The notes under the pieces: generated by a model
The model's database searches: none
The model's input: only the letters and a program-made list of their open reading frames with translations
Told to the model about the DNA's origin: nothing
Source of the DNA: an uncultured Eubacteriales bacterium
Lineage (GTDB): Bacteria; Bacillota; Clostridia; Christensenellales; Aristaeellaceae
Length of the DNA stretch: 64,000 nucleotides
Reading direction: 5' to 3'
Assembly (NCBI GenBank): GCA_900548145.1
Contig: URJB01000001.1
Location: forward strand, 262,628-326,627
Translations under genes and position numbers: made by a program
Shown: positions 16,968 through 24,013 of the stretch, in pieces
Layout of the letters: each line of letters begins with the position of its first letter
Numbering within the stretch: position 1 is the first letter of the stretch

Positions 16968-18296
16968 ATGGCTACCTTAAAGGAACAACTGCTGGATAAG
17001 ATCGCCCGCAAGGAAATGCGCGTCGGCGTGGTCGGTCTGGGTTATGTAGGTCTCCCGCTGGCCGTCGAAAAGGCCAAGGCTGGTTTTCATACCATCGGTT
17101 TTGACGTCAACAGCGAAAAAGTCCGTCTGGTGAACGAAGGCCATAACTATATCGGAGACGTAGTGGACAGCGATCTCAAGCAAATCGTGGAAAGCGGAAT
17201 GCTCAGCGCCACCACCGATTTTGAAAAAATCGCCAGCGCGGACTTTGTGGCCATCTGCGTTCCCACGCCGCTGGACGTTCATCAGGAGCCGGACATCAGC
17301 TATGTGGAAAGCTCCACCCGCGCCGTCGCCCCCCACATCCACCGGGGCAGTGTGATCGTGCTGGAATCCACCACCTATCCAGGCACCACCGAAGAACTGC
17401 TCAAGCCCATTCTGGAAGAAGCATCCGGCCTCAAATGCGGCGAGGACTTCTATCTGGGCTTCTCCCCGGAGCGGGTCGATCCCGGCAACCTGATCTATAA
17501 GACCAAAAATACCCCCAAGGTGGTAGGAGCCATCGGCAGGGACGCTACCGAGGTCATCGCCGCCATGTACCGGGCCGTTCTGGACAGCGACGTGTTCGAG
17601 GCTTCCTCCCCCGCCATTGCGGAAATGGAAAAGATTCTGGAAAACACCTACCGAAACATCAACATCGGTCTGGTGAACGAACTGGCGCAGCTTTGCGACC
17701 GCATGGGCATCGACGTATGGGAAGTGATTGCCGCCGCCAGCACCAAGCCTTACGGCTTCCAGCCCTTCTATCCCGGCCCCGGTCTGGGCGGCCACTGCAT
17801 CCCGCTGGATCCCTATTATCTGACGTGGAAGGCCCGCGAATATGGCTTCCATACCAGCATGATCGAAAACAGCATGATCATCAACGACAATATGCCCCGC
17901 TACTGTGTGGAGCGGGCTATGCGGCTACTGAGCCGGAAGCATCGGAAAGCCCTGTGCGGCGCAAAGGTGCTGGCGCTGGGCGTGGCCTACAAAAACGACA
18001 TCGACGACTGCCGGGAAAGTCCCGCCATCCGCGTGCTGAAGCTGCTGCGGGAAGAAGGCGCGGAAGTGACCTACTTCGACCCGTGGGTCGCCCAGTATAA
18101 AGAGGACGGTCAGGTCTATTACAGCGAGAAAGAGCTGACCCCCGAACTGATTCAGGCGGCCGATCTGGTGGTCGTGACCGCCGGTCACAACAACGTAGAC
18201 TATGCCATGGTGCAGAAGAATGCCAAGGCTGTTTTCGACACCAAAAACGTGATGCGCAAGCACAACGCTTTCGGCGATAACGTAGAAGTACTGTAA
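16968..18296 (+). CDS. wbpA: UDP-N-acetylglucosamine 6-dehydrogenase (WbpA type)
   Basis: 442 residues from ATG 16968 with a perfect AAGGAGGA. N-terminal NAD domain VGVVGLGYVGLPLAVEKAKAGF; VPTPLDVHQEPDISYV and ESTTYPGTTEE; GFSPERVDPGN; then the central segment EMEKILENTYRNINIGLVNELA with the catalytic Lys environment and PGPGLGGHCIPLDP holding the active-site Cys. It performs the double oxidation of UDP-GlcNAc to the uronic acid. The 3' end (DIDDCRESPAIRVLKLL) is the UDP-binding domain. It is flanked tightly by wbpB and wbpE. Confidence 0.86.
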   Translation: MATLKEQLLDKIARKEMRVGVVGLGYVGLPLAVEKAKAGFHTIGFDVNSEKVRLVNEGHNYIGDVVDSDLKQIVESGMLSATTDFEKIASADFVAICVPTPLDVHQEPDISYVESSTRAVAPHIHRGSVIVLESTTYPGTTEELLKPILEEASGLKCGEDFYLGFSPERVDPGNLIYKTKNTPKVVGAIGRDATEVIAAMYRAVLDSDVFEASSPAIAEMEKILENTYRNINIGLVNELAQLCDRMGIDVWEVIAAASTKPYGFQPFYPGPGLGGHCIPLDPYYLTWKAREYGFHTSMIENSMIINDNMPRYCVERAMRLLSRKHRKALCGAKVLALGVAYKNDIDDCRESPAIRVLKLLREEGAEVTYFDPWVAQYKEDGQVYYSEKELTPELIQAADLVVVTAGHNNVDYAMVQKNAKAVFDTKNVMRKHNAFGDNVEVL

Positions 18297-18310
18297 GGAG
18301 GGGGCTTTTC

Positions 18311-19441
18311 ATGCAGTTTCGGGATCTGCACCGTCAGTATGAACGGCTCAAGCCGGAGATGGACGCCGCCATTGCCGGGGTATTGGAGGATGCGCATTAT
18401 ATTTCCGGGCTGCAGGTCAAGGCGTTGGAGGAAAGTCTGGCACAATACGCTGGGGCGAAGCATTGCATTTCCTGCGCCAACGGCACCGACGCGCTGAGTC
18501 TGATCCTTCACGCTTGGGGCGTCGGCCCGGGAGACGCGGTGTTCGTATCTGACTTCACGTTCTTTTCTTCCGCCGAGTGCCCCGCCTGCGAAGGGGCCAC
18601 GCCCATTTTCGTGGACGTGCGGGAGGACACCTTCAACATGGATCCCGACTGTCTGGAGCGCTGCATTCAGGCCGTACAGGAACAGGGCCAGCTGAAACCC
18701 AAAGCCATAGTGGCGGTGGATATTTTCGGCCTTCCCGCCGATTTTGACTGCATCGAAGCCATTGCCCAAAAATACGATCTGCTGCTTCTGGAAGACGGTG
18801 CGCAGGCGTTTGGCGGCAGTCTGAACGGCAAAATGGCGTGCAGCTTCGGCGATGCGTCCATCACCAGCTTTTTCCCGGCCAAGCCGCTGGGCTGCTACGG
18901 CGACGGCGGAGCAGTTTTCACAGACAATAACGAGTTGGCCGCGCTGATCCGTTCGCTGGCCGTTCATGGCAAAGGCACGGAAAAGTACGACAACGTGCGT
19001 CTGGGGCGCAATTCCCGGCTGGACACTCTGCAGGCCGCCATCCTGCAGGTCAAACTGGAGGCTTTCCAGCGCTTTGAGCTTCACGACATTGAAGCAGCCG
19101 CAGTTTACTATACCCACCGTTTCGGGGATAAAGTGCGCACGCCTTTCATTCCCGAGGGATATACCTCCGCATGGGCGCAGTATTCCATCCTGCTGCGGGA
19201 CGCCGAGGAACGCAGCAGGGTCATGGCCGTTCTGAAGGGGCAGGAGATCCCCGCCATGATCTACTATCCCCGGGGGATGCACCAGCAGACGGCCTTTGCA
19301 TCCATCCACGATCAGCAGGTCTGCGACTGTGCCGTCAGCGCCGATCTTTGCAGCCGGGTGCTCGCCCTGCCGCTTTCGCCCTACATTACCCGCGAAGAGC
19401 AGGATCAGGTTGTCGATGCAATTTTGAAAGAAGTCCAGTAA
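18311..19441 (+). CDS. wbpE: DegT/DnrJ/EryC1 aminotransferase (WbpE type)
   Basis: 376 residues with GGAGGGGG upstream. MQFRDLHRQYERLKPEMDAAI is the family start; ISCANGTDALSLIL binds PLP phosphate; VAVDIFGLPADFD and LLLEDGAQAFGG supply the ring-stacking and Asp residues; FFPAKPLGCYGDGGAVFTDN carries the Schiff-base Lys. WbpE converts the 3-keto UDP-sugar acid to the 3-amino compound, using glutamate and returning 2-oxoglutarate to WbpB. It ends the plus-strand operon, immediately before a strong terminator. Confidence 0.85.
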   Translation: MQFRDLHRQYERLKPEMDAAIAGVLEDAHYISGLQVKALEESLAQYAGAKHCISCANGTDALSLILHAWGVGPGDAVFVSDFTFFSSAECPACEGATPIFVDVREDTFNMDPDCLERCIQAVQEQGQLKPKAIVAVDIFGLPADFDCIEAIAQKYDLLLLEDGAQAFGGSLNGKMACSFGDASITSFFPAKPLGCYGDGGAVFTDNNELAALIRSLAVHGKGTEKYDNVRLGRNSRLDTLQAAILQVKLEAFQRFELHDIEAAAVYYTHRFGDKVRTPFIPEGYTSAWAQYSILLRDAEERSRVMAVLKGQEIPAMIYYPRGMHQQTAFASIHDQQVCDCAVSADLCSRVLALPLSPYITREEQDQVVDAILKEVQ

Positions 19442-19488
19442 AATGCAGCCCCGGAGCTCGAAGGCTTCGGGGCTGCATTTATTTTTGA
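19441..19488 (+). terminator. Intrinsic terminator of wbp operon
   Basis: AAATGCAGCCCCG (19441-19453) pairs with CGGGGCTGCATTT (19468-19480), followed by ATTTTTG. The stop codon of the convergent minus-strand gene at 19479 lies in the same hairpin, so it may serve both directions. Confidence 0.85.
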
Positions 19489-19997
19489 GCCAAAATAACA
19501 TAAAGTGCGTCATATAAGGCGATAGACGCTTCTTTTTTCAATTTTAATACCATGGAGGGATTGTTGGCATCGTTAAAATAGATTTTAACACCCTCTACAT
19601 CGGTATTAAAAGTGGTGTTTCTTGGAGCCATGTTAGAGCCAGCGATGGCTCCAGCGTTTCCGCCGACGATCCCCCCGATAGCAGCCGCAGCTAAACCGCC
19701 ATCGGTAGTTGTGGTAGAGCTTACTTTTGTAACCAGTTCGCAGGAAACAATAGTATCGAAAGCATAAGAGCGTTCATCGATAATCAGCTTTTTCTTTTCA
19801 GTACATAAATCCACAAAATGCTCTCTTTTATCAGAAATCACTTTCGAATTGTCGTAGCCGAACTTTTTCAACCAAGCTCTATGAGCGACTTTCTTTTCTT
19901 CCCACTCCTGTTCTTCTTTCTTCGCCTGTTTGAAAGCAGCAACGAACAGAAATACAAACAATCCAACGAACACAATGACAAGAATCAACAAACCCAT
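19479..19997 (-). CDS. Small membrane-anchored protein, unknown, AT-rich
   Basis: 172 residues. A single N-terminal membrane helix (LLILVIVFVGLFVFLFVAAF) is followed by a charged linker (KQAKKEEQEWEEKK), a soluble domain with HFVDLCTEKKKLIIDERSYAFDTIVSCELV, a glycine-zipper stretch GGLAAAAIGGIVGGNAGAIAG, and a C-terminal strand-rich part. The layout (anchored PH-like domain interrupted by a glycine zipper) is reminiscent of SHOCT/PH-type small proteins, but I do not recognise the family. Its base composition is visibly more AT-rich than its neighbours, it has its own promoter, and it stands between wbpE and wbpD; a horizontally acquired insertion is likely. Confidence 0.7.
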   Translation of the reverse strand: MGLLILVIVFVGLFVFLFVAAFKQAKKEEQEWEEKKVAHRAWLKKFGYDNSKVISDKREHFVDLCTEKKKLIIDERSYAFDTIVSCELVTKVSSTTTTDGGLAAAAIGGIVGGNAGAIAGSNMAPRNTTFNTDVEGVKIYFNDANNPSMVLKLKKEASIALYDALYVILAQK

Positions 19998-20036
19998 GTG
20001 AAGAACCTTCTTTCGATTTAAGAACTATCTCTATTT

Positions 20037-20065
20037 TTTATACACCCCTCGTTTGGCTATGTCAA
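20037..20065 (-). promoter_or_regulatory. Promoter of the AT-rich membrane protein gene
   Basis: On the minus strand TTGACA (20060-20065), exactly 17 bases, TATAAA (20037-20042), 40 bases upstream of the ATG at 19997. Confidence 0.78.
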
Positions 20066-20302
20066 CGTACCTTTATGATGGCCAAGAGAATTTGAAGCAT
20101 TACATTCCCCATCAAATGGAGTATAAATGAGAATATCTGACTGATGGTCAAAATTTGTCCCTTATCTCTTTTTTTCACAGGAGTGGCAGCCAATCAAAAG
20201 TTTCCGACATTCTCGAAGTTTTTTCAACGATACGAATGAAGCAATGTGCTTACTCTCATTGTTTTATAATCGTAAGCATATTTTATTTGTAGAAAAAATT
20301 TC
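20066..20302. other. AT-rich intergenic stretch without recognised feature
   Basis: The gap upstream of the 19479-19997 gene. After its promoter I see no open frame with a ribosome binding site, no RNA gene and no clear hairpin. The composition matches the adjacent AT-rich gene rather than the flanking wbp genes. Confidence 0.5.
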
Positions 20303-20872
20303 TTATTTTTCGTCTTTAAGCGCGTCGTTATCCCATTCACGGCCGCATTCCGGGCAGATTTTCTTCCCGTGCAGACGTGCGCCGCATTCGCACACCCAGT
20401 CCACCTGCCGGGCCGGAACGCCCAGCATCAGCGCGTGAGGCGGCACGTCCGTGGTCACGACGGCCCCCGCGCCGATCATGGCCCACGCCCCCACGGTGTG
20501 GCCGCACACGATGGTGGCGTTGGCCCCGATGGACGCACCCTCGCAGATACGCGTCTGTTTGTAGGCGGCATGTCCCTTGGGATATTTGGCCCGAGGGGTC
20601 AGGTCGTTGGTGAAAACGCAGGACGGGCCGCAGAAAACATGATCCTCCAGAATCACGCCCTCGTAAAGCGAAACGTTGTTCTGCAGCTTGCAGCCGTCGC
20701 CCACGATCACATTGTTGGAGATATTCACATTCTGCCCCAGCGAGCAGTTTTCGCCGATACGGCAGCCGGATTGCAGATGGCAGAAATGCCATACCTTCGT
20801 TCCCTTGCCAACAATCACATCTTCATCCACATAGCTGCTGGGATGAACGAAATACCCTCGCTCCTGTTCCAT
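20303..20872 (-). CDS. wbpD: WbpD-like UDP-sugar N-acetyltransferase with C-terminal zinc ribbon
   Basis: 189 residues from ATG 20872 (GGGGGGAAGCAGGC upstream). A left-handed beta-helix of hexapeptide repeats: YVDEDVIVGKGTKVWHFCHLQSGCRIGENCSLGQNVNISNNVIVGDGCKLQNNVSLYEGV matches the WbpD/WlbB family, which acetylates the 3-amino group of the UDP-GlcNAc uronate. The C-terminus has CECGARLHGKKICPECG, a four-Cys zinc ribbon. It is inverted and separated from wbpB-A-E by the AT-rich gene, and has its own promoter. The upstream extension to 21094 lacks an SD. Confidence 0.82.
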   Translation of the reverse strand: MEQERGYFVHPSSYVDEDVIVGKGTKVWHFCHLQSGCRIGENCSLGQNVNISNNVIVGDGCKLQNNVSLYEGVILEDHVFCGPSCVFTNDLTPRAKYPKGHAAYKQTRICEGASIGANATIVCGHTVGAWAMIGAGAVVTTDVPPHALMLGVPARQVDWVCECGARLHGKKICPECGREWDNDALKDEK

Positions 20873-20903
20873 GCCTGCTTCCCCCCTTGCGTATGCTGGC
20901 TTT

Positions 20904-20932
20904 ATTGTAGAGCGCCGCCGCCGCCTTGTCAA
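20904..20932 (-). promoter_or_regulatory. Promoter of wbpD
   Basis: On the minus strand TTGACA (20927-20932), 17 bases, TACAAT (20904-20909). The spacer is a run of GGC repeats that pairs with a CGCCGCC-complementary block just upstream of the -35 (GGCGGCG at 20934-20940), giving an inverted repeat across the -35. Confidence 0.75.
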
Positions 20933-20939
20933 TGGCGGC

Positions 20940-20972
20940 GCGTTCTGGTTTTTGAGGAAAGGGAGCGGATGT
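20940..20972 (+). repeat. Dispersed short repeat, copy A
   Basis: A 33-base block beginning GCGTTCTGG and ending AGCGGATGT; a second copy with two substitutions and one indel is at 30734-30767. Both contain a T-run, GAGGAAAGG and an ATG in the same place. Here the ATG opens only 13 codons. Confidence 0.6.
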
Positions 20973-21060
20973 GGGACGAGCAAATCGTCGCCTTCGTCAA
21001 GGGAAACTGAAGCCAGGGGGAAGCGGCGCCCCTCGGCCATTTGCCTCGGAGAACAGAAGA

Positions 21061-21087
21061 AGCCACATGCCGTTACGCATTGTGGCT
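21061..21087 (-). terminator. Possible terminator of the sugar-utilisation operon
   Basis: AGCCACATGC and GCATTGTGGCT form a stem with one bulge; read on the minus strand it is followed by TTCTTCTGTTCT, only weakly T-rich. It lies about 85 bases beyond the last gene. Confidence 0.45.
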
Positions 21088-21170
21088 CCTCCATAGGCTA
21101 CGCAAGGTTATTGATTTAGCAAGCTGTTAAAGCTTGTGAGCGTTCCTTCGTTCTTCCCTTTGCCTCTTGC

Positions 21171-22235
21171 TTACAACGTTTCGATCACTTTATCGTGGGA
21201 AGAACGATAAATCTGTTCAATCACCTTGATAATATTCAGCTGGCGCTCCAAATAATCCGGATCGTCCGCCAATTTTCCCGTTTCGTGCAGCTCGTAATAA
21301 GAATCCATAAGCGGCTCATGATCATCAAAGTCTTCGGTGGGCACCAGATAGCTTTCCTCAAATCCCAGATAATTGAGCTTTTGCCCGCCTTCTACCGCCT
21401 GATAGGGGGAATAGACGACCAATTCATGAGAAAGCATATTCAGATACAGAATTCCGCGTGTTCCGTACAAGGTTGCCTGATACACAGAACCGTTTTTATC
21501 GGCTGCGGTGCACCAATTGGAACGCATGGTACCTATGCAGCCGTTTTCAAATCTGAGTACCGCTGCGGCGCTGTCCTCCACCGTGCTGTGAATGGGGCTG
21601 CCATCCAGCGCAGTCCGTTCGGGAATCAGGCAGTCCACCATACCGCCGACCCGCTGTATACGGCCCACCAGATATGCCAGAATGCCCAGGGGATAAATCC
21701 CCAGATCCGCCAGAACTCCCCACTCGGCATCCGCCTTATTGAAAAACCACGGCGCATGCAGCGGGCCCTGATGAGAGAAAATGGCGTCGCAGCTGGTGAC
21801 CCGTCCGATTGCGCCATCGGAAATCAGCTTCTTTGCCTTACGGAAAACCGGGTAAAGCTCATACGGCATCAGCATACACAGTTTTCCGGTGCGTTTTGCG
21901 GTTTCCAGCACCTTTTGTGCGTCTGCGGAAGAAGTGGCAAACGGCTTTTCTACGATTACGTTTTTCCCGGCCTCCATGCACTGAATGGCGATGGACGCAT
22001 GGCTGGGGTGATAGGTGGTCACAATCACCGTATCGATTTTCGCAATAGCCAGCAGGGACTCCAGGCTGTTTTCCGCCTGCGCTCCCAGCTCCTTCGCCGT
22101 GCGCTGGCACACCTCAGGATTGCGATCATAAACCGCGTCGATCTGGAACTTTTCTTTTCTATGACTGATGGCATACAAATACCGGATATGGGCAATATCA
22201 CCGCAGCCAACCACGGCCATTGAGATGGATTTCAT
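21171..22235 (-). CDS. Gfo/Idh/MocA family oxidoreductase
   Basis: 354 residues. SMAVVGCGDIAHIRYLYAI is the NAD(P) loop, VIVEKPFATSSADAQKVLE carries the catalytic EKP, and GVLADLGIYPLGILAYLVGRI the DxGxY/H-like substrate motif. It probably oxidises or reduces a sugar or inositol derivative. It is the last gene of the seven-gene operon, seven bases after a TIM-barrel isomerase, with AGGAGGTAAATAG upstream. The pairing of Gfo/Idh dehydrogenases with xylose-isomerase-like TIM barrels is usual for keto-sugar glycoside or inositol catabolism. Confidence 0.85.
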   Translation of the reverse strand: MKSISMAVVGCGDIAHIRYLYAISHRKEKFQIDAVYDRNPEVCQRTAKELGAQAENSLESLLAIAKIDTVIVTTYHPSHASIAIQCMEAGKNVIVEKPFATSSADAQKVLETAKRTGKLCMLMPYELYPVFRKAKKLISDGAIGRVTSCDAIFSHQGPLHAPWFFNKADAEWGVLADLGIYPLGILAYLVGRIQRVGGMVDCLIPERTALDGSPIHSTVEDSAAAVLRFENGCIGTMRSNWCTAADKNGSVYQATLYGTRGILYLNMLSHELVVYSPYQAVEGGQKLNYLGFEESYLVPTEDFDDHEPLMDSYYELHETGKLADDPDYLERQLNIIKVIEQIYRSSHDKVIETL

Positions 22236-22241
22236 AACTAT

Positions 22242-23072
22242 TTACCTCCTGCTTTTGATCTGATGACAGAGTACACGAATCGCCCGGCGCATTTCTTCCG
22301 TCGCGTCCTTTTGAGGGGAAAGGTAAGGCCACATAAACTCCAAAGCCACAGGACCGTCATAGTGATGCTTTTCAAACAGGTTCATCAGGCGGGGAATATC
22401 CAAATACCGATCCTGCGTCTCACCGTCCACCGCTTCGCAGATTTTGACATGGGCATTTTTGGCGAAGGGGATCAGCGGTTCGATTTCAGCAAAGGCGTCG
22501 TCGCCAATGACTGGAGTCATATCATTCAGGAAGGTTTTGTAATTGAACACATCCGGGCAGGTAAACAAGCGTGGAGAACGAAGCTGCGTCATGAGCCTGA
22601 TAATTTCCTCCGCAGCAAGGCAGACGTTGTTGTGGTTTTCCAGCACCAGATCCACATCCAGCTTTTCCGCCTCATCGGTCAGAAGGCGCATTCCTTCATA
22701 AACCCATTCGAGCTGTGTGTGGTAGGGCGCTTCGTTTTCCATCCACCCCGTAAAGATCCGGACATTTCGTACGCCCAGCGATTTAGCCAGTCTCATCCAT
22801 TCCCTGACTTTTTCCACGTCCTCCAGCCGACGCTTTTCAGTCATGCGGCACAGGCTATGCTCGATGGAAAGGCACGTTACCTCGACGCCCTGTTTTTCCG
22901 CCTGATCGTAAAATTTCTGGTACGTTTCCGCCGTGGGATTTTCAAAGTCAAAATCAACGATTTCGACTCCTTCTGCCCCTTCCTCGCGGATCAGGCGCAA
23001 AAAGGCTTCCGCACTCAGCTTTCCGCTCAGCAGCTGCTGATGTGCGCTCCAGGTGCTTACGCTTGCAATCAT
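22242..23072 (-). CDS. Sugar phosphate isomerase/epimerase (AP endonuclease 2-like TIM barrel)
   Basis: 276 residues of the xylose-isomerase-like family. The likely metal ligands lie in VDLVLENHNN (Glu), LFTCPDVFN (Asp), KNAHVKI (His) and GPVALEFMWP (Glu), spaced as in IolE/IolI-type enzymes. It should isomerise, epimerise or dehydrate a keto-sugar produced by the dehydrogenase downstream. Its ATG overlaps the preceding isomerase gene by four bases. Confidence 0.82.
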   Translation of the reverse strand: MIASVSTWSAHQQLLSGKLSAEAFLRLIREEGAEGVEIVDFDFENPTAETYQKFYDQAEKQGVEVTCLSIEHSLCRMTEKRRLEDVEKVREWMRLAKSLGVRNVRIFTGWMENEAPYHTQLEWVYEGMRLLTDEAEKLDVDLVLENHNNVCLAAEEIIRLMTQLRSPRLFTCPDVFNYKTFLNDMTPVIGDDAFAEIEPLIPFAKNAHVKICEAVDGETQDRYLDIPRLMNLFEKHHYDGPVALEFMWPYLSPQKDATEEMRRAIRVLCHQIKSRR

Positions 23073-24013
23073 CTTTCACTCATCCTTCCTGAATAAACAT
23101 TTTCTTCCCGCAAAACGCGGAGCATATAGTCACGGGCCCGACGTACTACCTTTTCCGGCTCTAACATCCCCCCCATTTCAAACGACAGGTACCCATCGAA
23201 GTTCACCTCCTTCAGCGCACGCACAAACCCATGCCAGTCGATGATTCCTTCTCCAGGCGGCAGAGTGTAGCACAGCATTCCGTCCGTATCTCTCAGATGC
23301 ACATGGCGGATCCGATTTCCCAGCTTATAGACGGACCAAGGAAGATATTCCCGCTGCACCATCTGCCATGCCGTATCAAAATTCGTACAGAAATGCTGAT
23401 CCTGAATGACGTCCGCCGCGCGAAGAAAGCCATCCGTACTGCCGCAGATCACATTTGCGTGGCCCTCGAGGCAGAAGGTCATGCCTTCCGAAGCGCAAAG
23501 CTCCGTAACCCGCCGAAGAGAATCGACGTAATTATCCCACTCGCCGGAAGCATCGTAATGCTCCGGCAGCGACATACGGAGCTTGGGATCGTACAGCTCA
23601 ACGCCGTTGACATTGGGGTGAAAGTAACAGGGGGGATAGGCAATGGGCGTTTTCAGCGCATTCGGCCAGTTCGAGACAATGTTGATTTTATCCGTGCCCA
23701 GCCCCTGAGCCACCCCGATCCCACGCCGGACTACCTCCAGCGCGGCCTGCTTGACGCTTTCTTCCCGCTCCGCCAGCCCCGTCACCAGCGATGCGTACAA
23801 GATAAATTCCGATACCTCCATGCCGCTCTCGGATACCTGCTTTGCAAGCGCCCGTACACGTTCCGGAGTATAATAAGCGGATAGATCCTCCGGTTCGGCG
23901 GCAATCATTTCAACGCCGTCGAACTCCAACGCCGCCACCCGCCGGAGCGGTTCCTCATAGGGCGCACTATAGTGCGGATAAGTGAAGCAGCCAATTGCAC
24001 ATCCCAGTTTCAT
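23069..24013 (-). CDS. Second sugar phosphate isomerase/epimerase TIM barrel
   Basis: 314 residues, same fold as its neighbour but divergent. The putative ligands are in GMTFCLEGHANVICG (Glu), FCTNFDTAWQM (Asp), RIRHVHLRDTDG (His) and GYLSFEMGGML (Glu). Having two different members of this family side by side suggests successive steps on one substrate. It overlaps its neighbours by four bases on both sides, so translation of the three genes is coupled. Confidence 0.82.
   Translation of the reverse strand: MKLGCAIGCFTYPHYSAPYEEPLRRVAALEFDGVEMIAAEPEDLSAYYTPERVRALAKQVSESGMEVSEFILYASLVTGLAEREESVKQAALEVVRRGIGVAQGLGTDKINIVSNWPNALKTPIAYPPCYFHPNVNGVELYDPKLRMSLPEHYDASGEWDNYVDSLRRVTELCASEGMTFCLEGHANVICGSTDGFLRAADVIQDQHFCTNFDTAWQMVQREYLPWSVYKLGNRIRHVHLRDTDGMLCYTLPPGEGIIDWHGFVRALKEVNFDGYLSFEMGGMLEPEKVVRRARDYMLRVLREENVYSGRMSER

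Noticed and set aside
20925..20960. GC-rich inverted repeat as a plus-strand terminator
   Set aside because: No plus-strand gene ends there; the repeat is explained by the wbpD promoter spacer.
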